Assembly (NCBI GenBank): GCA_946410365.1 | Contig: CAMKAA010000022.1 | Location: forward strand, 1-8,696 | Source of the DNA: an uncultured Lachnospiraceae bacterium | Lineage (GTDB): Bacteria; Bacillota_A; Clostridia; Lachnospirales; Lachnospiraceae | Reading direction: 5' to 3' | DNA length: 8,696 nucleotides | In this document: positions 1 through 6,561 of the stretch, piece after piece | Layout of the letters: each line of letters starts with the position of its first letter | Numbering within the stretch: position 1 is the first letter of the stretch | Program-made: the position numbers and the translations under genes | Notes under the pieces: generated by a model | Told to the model about the DNA's origin: nothing | The model's database searches: none | Seen by the model: only the letters and a program-made list of their open reading frames with translations

Positions 1-35
1 AAAAAACTGCCGCCTGTATGAGCGGCAGTTTTTTT
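1..35. terminator. Bidirectional intrinsic terminator
   Basis: A stem (1-13 with 22-34) closes an 8-nt loop. Its core is CTGCCGC/GCGGCAG, with A-runs on the left and T-runs on the right. A U-tract is therefore available on both strands: seven T on the plus strand and at least six on the minus strand, where the window begins. It lies 5 bp past the stop codon of the minus-strand PHP gene, so it most likely ends that transcript. It may also end a plus-strand transcript entering from the left. Confidence 0.85.
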
Positions 36-39
36 GATC

Positions 40-936
40 TTATCTGTTTGCGGGCGCGGCTTTTTCCCTGAGAGGGGGAAGAAGAGTATCCGGAACATAC
101 AGGCGGCCGTATCCGGTACCCAGGTCAAGCCCTTTTTTGCGGCTTCCGTGAAAGTCGCTTCCCCCGCTGGGCAAAAGACCGAACTTTTCAGACAGCCGGG
201 AAAGATATGCAGTGTCCGCGGGCTTATAACCGGAATAGTAGACTTCGATCCCCGAAAGTCCGTATCCGCAGAGAGAGGCGAGCAGTTCGCATAACTGGTC
301 ATCGCTCATCTTGTATTGAAGCGGGTGGGCCAGAACCGGGACAGCCCCGTACTGCAGAAGAAAACTCACACCGTCCTGAGGCGATATTTTCTCCCTCGGA
401 ACAAAGAAGGGGCAGTCATCGCCGATCAGCTTGCGGAATGCTTCATCAATTGAAGAAATAAATCCCTTTTCCAACATATACTGCGCAAAATGGGCTCGGG
501 TTATGACGGTATCGGGAAAGGCCGACTGAAGATCCTCAAAATTTACGGGATAGCCTCCCTCGGTCAAAAGGCGGCACATCTTCTGGTTTCTGTAGATCCT
601 TGCGTCTGCGAATTCCCTTAGCTTACTGATGAAACCGCGGTTCCTCCAGTCGATGAACAGTCCGACGACATGTATGTCTCTGCCCCTGTACTCTGTGGAG
701 AGCTCGACACCCGGTATGACTTCAGGAACGAGGGGGGAGCTGCTGCCCGATAACTCCGGCGCTTCTTCCCTGAGTTTTCGGACGGTCAAAAGCGCTTCTT
801 CTATTCCGTCCGCTGTGTCGTGGTCGGTCAGGGCGACAGCAGAAAGCCCTTTTGCCTGAGCATAGCGGATCAGCTCTTCGGGAGAAAAAGTGCCGTCGGA
901 TTTTGTGGAGTGGGTGTGAAGGTCTATAGGACTCAT
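40..936 (-). CDS. PHP-domain phosphoesterase, RNase AM (YciV/TrpH)-like
   Basis: A 298-residue PHP-family metal-dependent phosphoesterase. The E. coli relative YciV/RNase AM is about the same length and acts on nucleoside 3',5'-bisphosphates and short RNA 5' ends, so the likely role is cytoplasmic nucleotide or RNA-end turnover. The metal-ligand motifs are all visible: DLHTHS (residues 5-10, H7 and H9), SDG (13-15), LTDHDT (36-41, D38 and H39), GVELS (76-80, E78), H89, RAHFA (147-151), LAHP (202-205, H204) and GSDFHG (259-264, D261 and H263). Nothing catalytic seems missing. The start at 936 is chosen because AGAGG lies 7 nt upstream and the N-terminus then begins right at the PHP motif. An upstream in-frame extension to 1140 would overlap the ABC-F gene and looks unlike protein. 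The gene lies 79 bp downstream of the ABC-F gene with a terminator hairpin between. No clear promoter of its own is visible, so it may depend on read-through. Substrate assignment within the PHP family is tentative. Confidence 0.88.
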   Translation of the reverse strand: MSPIDLHTHSTKSDGTFSPEELIRYAQAKGLSAVALTDHDTADGIEEALLTVRKLREEAPELSGSSSPLVPEVIPGVELSTEYRGRDIHVVGLFIDWRNRGFISKLREFADARIYRNQKMCRLLTEGGYPVNFEDLQSAFPDTVITRAHFAQYMLEKGFISSIDEAFRKLIGDDCPFFVPREKISPQDGVSFLLQYGAVPVLAHPLQYKMSDDQLCELLASLCGYGLSGIEVYYSGYKPADTAYLSRLSEKFGLLPSGGSDFHGSRKKGLDLGTGYGRLYVPDTLLPPLREKAAPANR

Positions 937-943
937 ATTGAAA

Positions 944-948
944 CCTCT
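944..948 (-). promoter_or_regulatory. Ribosome binding site fixing the PHP gene start
   Basis: On the minus strand AGAGG lies 7 nt before the ATG at 936-934. This supports the 298-residue product over the open frame that extends 68 codons further upstream. Confidence 0.7.
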
Positions 949-964
949 GTCTGCAGGTATGAAT

Positions 965-998
965 AAACAGCCGGCTGTGATGTTCAGCCGGCTGTTTT
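965..998 (-). terminator. Hairpin terminator after the ABC-F gene
   Basis: A perfect 13-bp stem (965-977 with 985-997) with a 7-nt loop and a GC-rich core CAGCCGGCTG lies 18 bp beyond the ABC-F stop. On the minus strand the following bases are TTTATTC, a short U-tract, so termination may be partial and allow read-through into the PHP gene 29 bp on. The stem is symmetric and also has TTTT on the plus strand. Confidence 0.65.
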
Positions 999-1015
999 GA
1001 TCATCTTGTATAGGA

Positions 1016-2653
1016 TCAGTTGCTGTCCTCTTCGCGGGACGCTTCGTAGACAGTTCTCTTTCTCGCGTCGGCATTGTTCTCAAGGTAATCATCATATGTG
1101 GTAACCTTGTCGATGATGCTGCCGTCGGGAAGGATCTCAATGATGCGGTTCGCTGTGGTCTGTACGACCTGGTGGTCGCGGCACGCGATCAGTTCTACGC
1201 CGGGGAACTTGATCATTCCCTCGTTGAGGGCGGAAATGGATTCCATGTCCAGATGGTTTGTGGGCTCATCGAAGATCAGGCAGTTTGCGCCGCTGATCAT
1301 CATCTTGGAGAGCTGGCAGCGCACCTTCTCGCCTCCGGAGAGGACGCCGATCTTTTTGACGCCGTCATCGCCGGCGAACAGCATTCTGCCGAGGAATCCT
1401 CTGACGTAGGTAACATCCTTGATGGGAGAGTAGCCCGTAAGCCATTCGGTAATGGTGCGCTCGCCCCTGAACTCCTTGGAGTTGTCTTTCTGGAAATATG
1501 CCTGGGATGTTGTTACGCCCCACTTGTAGGTTCCTTCATCGGGCTCCATGTTGCCCATGAGAATTTCGAACAAAGTGGTCTTGGCGAGCTCCTGGCTTCC
1601 CACAAAAGCGATCTTATCGTCATGTCCCATGACGAAGGAAACATTGTCGAGGACCTTCACGCCGTTGATGGTCTTGCTGATGCCGCTGACTGTGAGCACT
1701 TCATTTCCGATCTCTCTGTCCGGACGGAAATCGATATAGGGATATTTGCGGCTCGAGGGCTTGATCTCATCGAGCTGGATCTTCTCAAGTGCGCGCTTAC
1801 GGCTGGTGGCCTGCTTGGATTTCGAGGCGTTTGCCGAGAAGCGGGAGATGAACTCCTTGAGTTCCTTGATCTTCTCTTCCTTCTTTTTATTCGCTTCCTT
1901 CATCTGACGGATCAGCAGGCGGGAAGACTCATACCAGAAATCGTAGTTTCCGGCAAAGAGGGTGATCTTTCCGTAATCGATGTCCGCAATATAGGTGCAG
2001 ACCTTATTGAGGAAGTAGCGGTCGTGGGAAACGACGATGACAGTATTGGGGAAGTTGATCAAAAACTCCTCAAGCCATGCGATCGCGTCCAGATCCAGGT
2101 GGTTGGTGGGCTCGTCCAGAAGCAGGATATCGGGATTACCGAAAAGCGCCCTTGCCAGCAGTACCTTGACTTTCTGTGCACCGGTAAGTTCTCTCATGAG
2201 ATAGCTGTGCAGCTCTGTTTCGATCCCGAGGCCGTTAAGCAGAGTCTCCGCGTCGGATTCCGCCTCCCAGCCGTTGAGCTCCGCGAACTCGGTCTCCAGT
2301 TCACTTGCCTTGATGCCGTCCTCGTCGGAAAAGTCCTCCTTCATATAAAGAGCGTCCTTCTCTTTCATGATCTCGAAGAGACGTGAATTGCCCTGAATGA
2401 CAGTGTCAAGAACTACCTGGTTGTCATATTTATTCTGGTCCTGCTCCAGAAAAGAAAGGCGCTGTCCGGGAGTGATGGAAATATGCCCGTTTGTGGTATC
2501 GAGCTGTCCGCTCAGGATCCTTAAGAAAGTGGACTTGCCCGCGCCGTTGGCACCGATGATCCCGTAGCAGTTTCCTTCGGTGAATTTAATATTTACATCC
2601 TCAAACAGTGCTTTTTTGCCGAGTCTGAGAGTTACGTTATTTGCTGCGATCAT
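1016..2653 (-). CDS. ABC-F family ATPase, YkpA/YbiT type
   Basis: A 545-residue tandem-ATPase protein without membrane segments. ABC-F proteins bind the ribosomal E site and use ATP to modulate translation; some give antibiotic protection. Domain 1 has Walker A GANGAGKST (34-42), a divergent signature LTGAQ (156-160), Walker B with DEPTNHLD (180-187, catalytic E181) and H-loop SHD (209-211). A charged coiled-coil linker at about 240-300 (lysine and glutamate rich, then SKSKQATSRKR) is where the P-site tRNA interaction motif sits. Domain 2 has a degenerate Walker A (GSQELAKTT, 352-360), a good signature LSGGE (438-442), Walker B with DEPTNHLD (462-469) and CRDH in place of the H-loop SHD (491-494). 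From memory the sequence follows B. subtilis YkpA closely along its length, including the odd second Walker A, so this is probably a housekeeping member and not a dedicated resistance factor. The start at 2653 is chosen because AGGAGG lies 4 nt upstream. An in-frame ATG at 2677 lacks a binding site. Confidence 0.92.
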   Translation of the reverse strand: MIAANNVTLRLGKKALFEDVNIKFTEGNCYGIIGANGAGKSTFLRILSGQLDTTNGHISITPGQRLSFLEQDQNKYDNQVVLDTVIQGNSRLFEIMKEKDALYMKEDFSDEDGIKASELETEFAELNGWEAESDAETLLNGLGIETELHSYLMRELTGAQKVKVLLARALFGNPDILLLDEPTNHLDLDAIAWLEEFLINFPNTVIVVSHDRYFLNKVCTYIADIDYGKITLFAGNYDFWYESSRLLIRQMKEANKKKEEKIKELKEFISRFSANASKSKQATSRKRALEKIQLDEIKPSSRKYPYIDFRPDREIGNEVLTVSGISKTINGVKVLDNVSFVMGHDDKIAFVGSQELAKTTLFEILMGNMEPDEGTYKWGVTTSQAYFQKDNSKEFRGERTITEWLTGYSPIKDVTYVRGFLGRMLFAGDDGVKKIGVLSGGEKVRCQLSKMMISGANCLIFDEPTNHLDMESISALNEGMIKFPGVELIACRDHQVVQTTANRIIEILPDGSIIDKVTTYDDYLENNADARKRTVYEASREEDSN

Positions 2654-2657
2654 GTAG

Positions 2658-2663
2658 CCTCCT
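2658..2663 (-). promoter_or_regulatory. Ribosome binding site deciding the ABC-F start
   Basis: AGGAGG on the minus strand, 4 nt before the ATG at 2653-2651 and preceded by an A-run. The spacing is slightly short, but the alternative ATG eight codons upstream has no purine-rich site. Confidence 0.75.
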
Positions 2664-2679
2664 TTTTTCCATAACAAAA

Positions 2680-2701
2680 GCGCAGATCAGGATCTGCTTT
2701 T
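2680..2701 (-). promoter_or_regulatory. Small hairpin at the predicted 5' end of the ABC-F mRNA
   Basis: On the minus strand GCAGATC (2697-2691) and GATCTGC (2688-2682) are perfectly complementary with only CT between them, so at most six pairs can form around a 4-nt loop. The hairpin is followed by GC and TTTT. It begins within a few bases of the transcription start predicted from the promoter at 2705-2733. It could be a 5' stabilising hairpin or a weak attenuator; the T-run is short (four). Confidence 0.4.
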
Positions 2702-2704
2702 CTT

Positions 2705-2733
2705 ATAATAGCGGAGTACGCCGGTGTAAGCAA
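2705..2733 (-). promoter_or_regulatory. Probable sigma-A promoter of the ABC-F gene
   Basis: On the minus strand the -35 box is TTGCTT (2733-2728), the spacer is 17 bp and the -10 box is TATTAT (2710-2705, 5 of 6 to consensus). The predicted start is near 2698, giving a leader of about 45 nt before the ATG at 2653. Confidence 0.6.
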
Positions 2734-2836
2734 GTAATGCTTTTCATAAATTTTACATACAGAACCTTCAGATTATGTACAGAGGAGTTTATCTTTGGAC
2801 ACAAATCATAGTATTTTGGGCAAAATAGTGTTAAAC

Positions 2837-2855
2837 TGTCATTAAGATAATGACA
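2837..2855. promoter_or_regulatory. Perfect dyad just upstream of the GDPD gene (operator or hairpin)
   Basis: TGTCATTA (2837-2844), a 3-nt centre AGA, then TAATGACA (2848-2855): a perfect 8-bp inverted repeat ending 2 bp before the ribosome binding site of the GDPD gene. It has the size and symmetry of a repressor operator. As RNA it could form a short-loop hairpin close to the ribosome binding site. No confident plus-strand promoter is visible upstream. Confidence 0.5.
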
Positions 2856-2857
2856 CA

Positions 2858-2862
2858 AGAGG
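2858..2862 (+). promoter_or_regulatory. Ribosome binding site fixing the GDPD start
   Basis: AGAGG lies 5 nt before the ATG at 2868. The in-frame ATG at 2850 sits inside the dyad and has no binding site, so the downstream start is preferred. Confidence 0.65.
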
Positions 2863-2867
2863 TTTGC

Positions 2868-3719
2868 ATGAGAATCAGATACGGAAGCATTCTGAAGACG
2901 CCTGCAGTGCTCTCCGGCCTTTATCTTCTGGCAGTTATGCCGAGGATGACGAACAGAGCGGATCCGGCGCCTTTTAAAACGAGGTTTTTCGCTCACAGAG
3001 GACTGCATGACAACGGATCGGACGCTCCGGAGAATTCCATGGCGGCGTTCAGAAAAGCTGTGGAGAGCGGGTTCGGGATCGAATTGGATGTACAGCTTAC
3101 CGCGGACCTTGTCCCGGTGATCTTCCACGATCCGGATCTTTTAAGAGTGTGCGGCGTGAACAGACAGGTAAGGGACTGCACCTTTGCGCAGCTGCAGGAG
3201 TATACGATCTTTGGCAGCAACGAGAGGATTCCCGCACTGAAGGATTTTTTAGAGATGGTGGACGGAAGAGTCCCGCTGATCGTGGAATTCAAATCCGAGG
3301 ACACGGACATGACGCTGTGCAGGATCATCGATCCGATGCTGAAAGCTTATAAGGGCGTCTACTGCATAGAATCCTTTAATCCGCTGGTTCTTTTCTGGTA
3401 CAGGATCCATCGCCCGGGAGTAATGAGAGGCCAGCTTTCAGACGGCTTTCTCCATATCCCCAAGTACAGGACGTTTCCGAAAGCGCCGGCCACAATATCT
3501 GTCCAGTTTCTGATACCAAACTTCTTGTCAAAACCTGACTTCATCGCATACAATCATATGTATGAAGGAAATCTTTCCAGGAGGATCTGCCGGAGTCTTT
3601 ACAAGGCGAAGTCGGCGGCCTGGACGATCAGAAGCGAGAAGGAGCTGAAAAAGGCTGCGGGAGCTTTTGATGTTTTTATTTTTGACAGCTTCATACCGAA
3701 GCTGCCCGAAGGGCAGTAG
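2868..3719 (+). CDS. Glycerophosphodiester phosphodiesterase (GDPD/UgpQ family)
   Basis: A 283-residue GDPD-family enzyme. It hydrolyses deacylated phospholipid headgroup diesters to sn-glycerol 3-phosphate plus an alcohol, for lipid turnover or salvage. The hallmark motifs are in order: AHRGLH (42-47, catalytic H43, R44), APENS (53-57), ELDVQLT (72-78, metal ligands E72 and D74), FHD (86-88, catalytic H87) and VEFK (139-142, E140 and K142). Later ESFNP- and AWT-like segments fit the TIM-barrel pattern. Residues 8-24 are almost entirely uncharged and hydrophobic, which suggests an N-terminal membrane anchor or uncleaved signal with the barrel attached to the membrane; I see no obvious signal peptidase site. 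The start at 2868 is set by AGAGG 5 nt upstream. The gene is divergent from the ABC-F gene and lies 122 bp before ppdK on the same strand with no typical terminator between, so some co-transcription is possible. The last ten codons overlap a partly duplicated sequence. The exact substrate cannot be told. Confidence 0.88.
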   Translation: MRIRYGSILKTPAVLSGLYLLAVMPRMTNRADPAPFKTRFFAHRGLHDNGSDAPENSMAAFRKAVESGFGIELDVQLTADLVPVIFHDPDLLRVCGVNRQVRDCTFAQLQEYTIFGSNERIPALKDFLEMVDGRVPLIVEFKSEDTDMTLCRIIDPMLKAYKGVYCIESFNPLVLFWYRIHRPGVMRGQLSDGFLHIPKYRTFPKAPATISVQFLIPNFLSKPDFIAYNHMYEGNLSRRICRSLYKAKSAAWTIRSEKELKKAAGAFDVFIFDSFIPKLPEGQ

Positions 3720-3763
3720 ACGAGTGAGGCCGCGGGGCTTCATACCGCAGCTGCCGGAAGGCG
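3688..3763 (+). repeat. Imperfect direct repeat pair, 49-bp period, at the 3' end of the GDPD gene
   Basis: The 27-bp stretch at 3688-3714 recurs at 3737-3763 with 23 of 27 identities, sharing the 11-mer GCTTCATACCG and then AGCTGCC and GAAGG. Copy 1 encodes the final residues of the GDPD protein and runs almost to its stop; copy 2 lies wholly downstream in a different frame. Each copy contains a short hairpin: CTGCCC-GAA-GGGCAG in copy 1 (3702-3716) and GCTGCC-GGAA-GGCGGC with one wobble pair in copy 2 (3750-3765). The 22 bp between the copies are not part of the repeat. Confidence 0.6.
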
Positions 3764-3802
3764 GCACAGGCATGAGGTCTTTTGTCGTTTCATAACGGTA
3801 AC

Positions 3803-3820
3803 AGCTCTTATTAAAGAGTT
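3803..3820 (+). promoter_or_regulatory. Small inverted repeat in the ppdK leader
   Basis: AGCTCTT (3803-3809), ATTA, then AAGAGTT (3814-3820) form a 7-bp stem with one wobble pair. It lies 7 bp before the ppdK ribosome binding site AAGGAGG (3828-3834). It may shape the leader RNA or be a protein site. I see no convincing -35/-10 pair for ppdK in 3720-3830, so its promoter is not assigned. Confidence 0.25.
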
Positions 3821-3841
3821 GAATATTAAGGAGGTACGTGA

Positions 3842-6472
3842 ATGAGCAAAAGGGTATATCTATTCAACGAAGGCAGTGCCGACATGCGTAATCTCCTTGG
3901 CGGTAAGGGTGCGAACCTGGCTGAGATGACCAATATTGGTCTTCCGATCCCGAACGGTTTCACAATTTCCACCGAGGCGTGCACAGACTATTACAATGAC
4001 GGCAAGACCATTAACGAGGACACACAGGCGCAGATCTTTAAGGCGCTTGAGTGGCTGGAAGGCGTGCAGGGCAAGAAGTTCGGCGATACGGAGAATCCGC
4101 TTCTGGTTTCCGTTCGTTCCGGTGCGAGAGCATCCATGCCCGGCATGATGGACACCATCCTCAACCTTGGTCTCAACGATGTGTCCGTAAAGGGCTTTGC
4201 TGCCAAGACCGGCAATCCCAGATTTGCCTATGATTCTTACAGAAGATTCATCCAGATGTTCTCTGATGTCGTTATGGGCATGAGCAAGACTTTCTTCGAC
4301 AGCATTCTTGAAGCTGAGAAGAAGGCTCACGGCTATGTATATGACACAGAACTGAAGGCAGAGGATCTTCAGAATGTCATTGCCAAGTACAAAGAGATCT
4401 ATGCTGAGAAGATGGGCGAGGAGTTCCCTCAGGATCCCAAGGTACAGCTGATGGAAGCCATCAAGGCTGTTTTCCGTTCCTGGGACAATCCCAGAGCTAA
4501 CTACTACAGAATGATGAACGATATCCCTTATGAGTGGGGTACCGCTGTCAACGTTCAGTCCATGGTATTCGGCAACATGGGCAATACTTCCGGTACCGGC
4601 GTTGCGTTCACACGTAACCCTGCAACCGGCGCGAAGGGTATTTTCGGTGAGTATCTGATCAACGCGCAGGGCGAAGACGTCGTCGCAGGTATCCGTACTC
4701 CTCAGCCGATCACACAGCTTGAGAAGGATCTTCCCGAGTGCTACAAGCAGTTCATCGCGATCGCTGACAGACTTGAGAAGCACTATCGCGACATGCAGGA
4801 CATGGAGTTCACCATTGAGGAAGGCAAGCTGTATTTCCTGCAGACCAGAAACGGCAAGAGAACCGCACAGGCCGCTATCCAGGTCGCATGTGATCTGGTA
4901 GATGAAGGCATGATCACTCCTCAGGAAGCAGTTCTTCGTATCGAGGCCAAGAGCCTTGACCAGCTGCTGCACCCTGCATTCGATGCTGCTGCGCTTAAGA
5001 ACGGCAAGCAGATCGGCGAAGCGCTTCCCGCTTCTCCCGGTGCTGCCGCGGGCCGCATCTATTTCAACGCTGACGACGCTGTAGCTGCACATGCTGCAGG
5101 CAGCAGAGTCATCCTGGTCCGTCAGGAGACTTCCCCTGAGGATATCGAAGGTATGCACGCTGCAGAAGGCGTTCTGACCATGCGCGGCGGCATGACTTCC
5201 CACGCGGCAGTTGTCGCGCGCGGCATGGGCACCTGCTGCGTATCCGGCTGCGGCGACCTCAAGGTCCATGAAGAAGATAAGTTCATCGAGCTTGGCGGCT
5301 ACACCATCAAGGAAGGCGAGTACATCTCCCTTGACGGCTCCACCGGTAAGATCTATCTTGGCGACATCCCGACAGTTGAAGCATCCATCTCCGGCAACTT
5401 CGAGAGGATCATGAACTGGGCAGACCAGTTCAGAAGACTGAAAGTCAGAACCAACGCTGACACTCCTGAGGATGCTGCGAATGCAGTCCGTATGGGCGCT
5501 GAAGGTATCGGTCTTACAAGAACCGAGCACATGTTCTTCAATCCTGAGAGAATCCCGAAGATCCGCAAGATGATCCTCTCCGACACAGTCGAAGAGAGAG
5601 AAGCGGCTCTGAACGAGCTGATTCCTTTCCAGAAGGGCGACTTCAAGGGCATCTACAAGGCTATGGAAGGCAGACCGGTTACCATTCGTTTCCTGGATCC
5701 GCCGCTTCATGAGTTCGTCCCCACAACAGAAGAGGACATTAAGGAACTCGCCGATGAGATGGGCCTGTCCGTAGAAGTAGTCAAGGCTCGCTGCGACTCC
5801 CTGCATGAGTTCAACCCGATGATGGGTCACCGCGGCTGCCGTCTGGCTGTCACATTCCCTGAGATCGCTAAGATGCAGACCAGAGCTGTCATGGAAGCCG
5901 CGATCGAAGTTAATGCAGAGGAAGGCTATAATATCATCCCTGAGATCATGGTTCCCCTGGTAGGCGACAAGAAAGAGCTCGCGTTTGTCAAGAAGACCAT
6001 CGTTGAGACTGCTGAGGAAGTCAAGAAAGAGAAAGGCTCCGATATCGAGTACCACATCGGTACAATGATCGAGATCCCCAGAGCTGCTCTTATGGCTGAC
6101 GAGATCGCGGAGGAAGCTCAGTTCTTCAGCTTCGGCACAAACGATCTTACTCAGATGACATTCGGCTTCTCTCGTGATGACGCAGGCAAGTTCCTGACTG
6201 ACTACTACAAGAGCAAGATCTATGAGTCTGATCCTTTCGCACACCTCGACCAGAACGGCGTTGGCCAGCTGATCCAGATGGCTGCTGATAAGGGCCGCAA
6301 GGTACGTCCCGACATCAAGCTCGGCATCTGCGGTGAGCACGGCGGCGATCCCGCTTCCATCGAGTTCTGCAACAAGGTCGGCCTGACCTATGTTTCCTGC
6401 TCACCTTTCCGTGTACCGATCGCAAGACTGGCAGCTGCTCAGGCGGCGATCACGAACGGCGATGTGAAGTGA
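3842..6472 (+). CDS. ppdK: Pyruvate, phosphate dikinase
   Basis: PPDK interconverts ATP, phosphate and pyruvate with AMP, pyrophosphate and PEP. In anaerobes it often runs glycolytically (PEP to pyruvate) or supplies PEP for gluconeogenesis; it is cytoplasmic and usually dimeric. At 876 residues it matches the normal bacterial length and appears complete. The N-terminal ATP-grasp domain shows GGKGANLAEM (20-29, K22), SVRSGARASMPGMMDT, and the nucleotide-site EFTIEEGKLYFLQTRNGKRT segment. The central swivelling phosphohistidine domain has GGMTSHAAVVARGMG with catalytic H454. T452, two residues before it, is the position targeted by PDRP-type regulatory kinases in other organisms; no such gene is in this window. 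The C-terminal PEP/pyruvate barrel has GLTRTEHMFF, RFLDPPLHEF, GHRGCRLAV, IGTMIEIPRAAL, FGTNDLTQM and GICGEHGGDP with acid/base C830. AAGGAGG sits 7 nt before the ATG. Codon choice is strongly biased, as expected for high expression. The identity is very secure; the sequence closely resembles the Clostridium symbiosum enzyme as I recall it. Confidence 0.98.
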   Translation: MSKRVYLFNEGSADMRNLLGGKGANLAEMTNIGLPIPNGFTISTEACTDYYNDGKTINEDTQAQIFKALEWLEGVQGKKFGDTENPLLVSVRSGARASMPGMMDTILNLGLNDVSVKGFAAKTGNPRFAYDSYRRFIQMFSDVVMGMSKTFFDSILEAEKKAHGYVYDTELKAEDLQNVIAKYKEIYAEKMGEEFPQDPKVQLMEAIKAVFRSWDNPRANYYRMMNDIPYEWGTAVNVQSMVFGNMGNTSGTGVAFTRNPATGAKGIFGEYLINAQGEDVVAGIRTPQPITQLEKDLPECYKQFIAIADRLEKHYRDMQDMEFTIEEGKLYFLQTRNGKRTAQAAIQVACDLVDEGMITPQEAVLRIEAKSLDQLLHPAFDAAALKNGKQIGEALPASPGAAAGRIYFNADDAVAAHAAGSRVILVRQETSPEDIEGMHAAEGVLTMRGGMTSHAAVVARGMGTCCVSGCGDLKVHEEDKFIELGGYTIKEGEYISLDGSTGKIYLGDIPTVEASISGNFERIMNWADQFRRLKVRTNADTPEDAANAVRMGAEGIGLTRTEHMFFNPERIPKIRKMILSDTVEEREAALNELIPFQKGDFKGIYKAMEGRPVTIRFLDPPLHEFVPTTEEDIKELADEMGLSVEVVKARCDSLHEFNPMMGHRGCRLAVTFPEIAKMQTRAVMEAAIEVNAEEGYNIIPEIMVPLVGDKKELAFVKKTIVETAEEVKKEKGSDIEYHIGTMIEIPRAALMADEIAEEAQFFSFGTNDLTQMTFGFSRDDAGKFLTDYYKSKIYESDPFAHLDQNGVGQLIQMAADKGRKVRPDIKLGICGEHGGDPASIEFCNKVGLTYVSCSPFRVPIARLAAAQAAITNGDVK

Positions 6473-6492
6473 TAACAAAACCAAATAAGATT

Positions 6493-6527
6493 AAAAGGGA
6501 CTGCCGTTCGCGGCAGTCCCTTTTTTT
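6493..6527. terminator. Strong bidirectional terminator between ppdK and the convergent small gene
   Basis: A perfect 14-bp stem (6493-6506 with 6511-6524) closes a TTCG tetraloop, with seven T on the plus strand from 6521. It lies 20 bp after the ppdK stop. On the minus strand it is followed by TTTT, so it can also stop the convergent transcript of the gene ending at 6562. It shares the core ACTGCCG/CGGCAGT with the terminator at 1-35. Confidence 0.93.
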
Positions 6528-6561
6528 GAGAAATTTGTTAATAAAATATAAAGTTATCCGG

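Noticed and set aside
937..1140. N-terminal extension of the PHP protein to 366 residues
   Set aside because: The extra 68 codons overlap the 3' end of the ABC-F gene and read through the terminator hairpin. The ATG at 936 has its own AGAGG and begins just before the conserved DLHTHS motif.
1172..2386. 404-codon plus-strand open frame as a gene
   Set aside because: It is the exact-register antisense shadow of the ABC-F gene, which carries clear ATPase motifs.
2703..3128. 141-codon minus-strand open frame overlapping the GDPD start
   Set aside because: It runs antisense through the GDPD catalytic region and covers the ABC-F promoter. It has no ribosome binding site and shows no recognisable motif.
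3720..3841. A promoter or terminator between the GDPD gene and ppdK
   Set aside because: Candidate -35/-10 pairs had spacers of 15 or 20-21 bp or poor boxes, and the hairpins at the GDPD stop have no T-run, so neither is called.
3860..6340. 826-codon minus-strand open frame as a gene
   Set aside because: It is the exact-register antisense of ppdK, has no family resemblance or ribosome binding site, and is explained by codon bias. ppdK on the plus strand is unambiguous.
1..6527. Shared ACTGCCG/CGGCAGT core in the terminators at 1-35 and 6493-6527 as a repeat family
   Set aside because: Only seven bases per arm are shared and the loops differ. Similar GC-rich terminator stems are expected by convergence.
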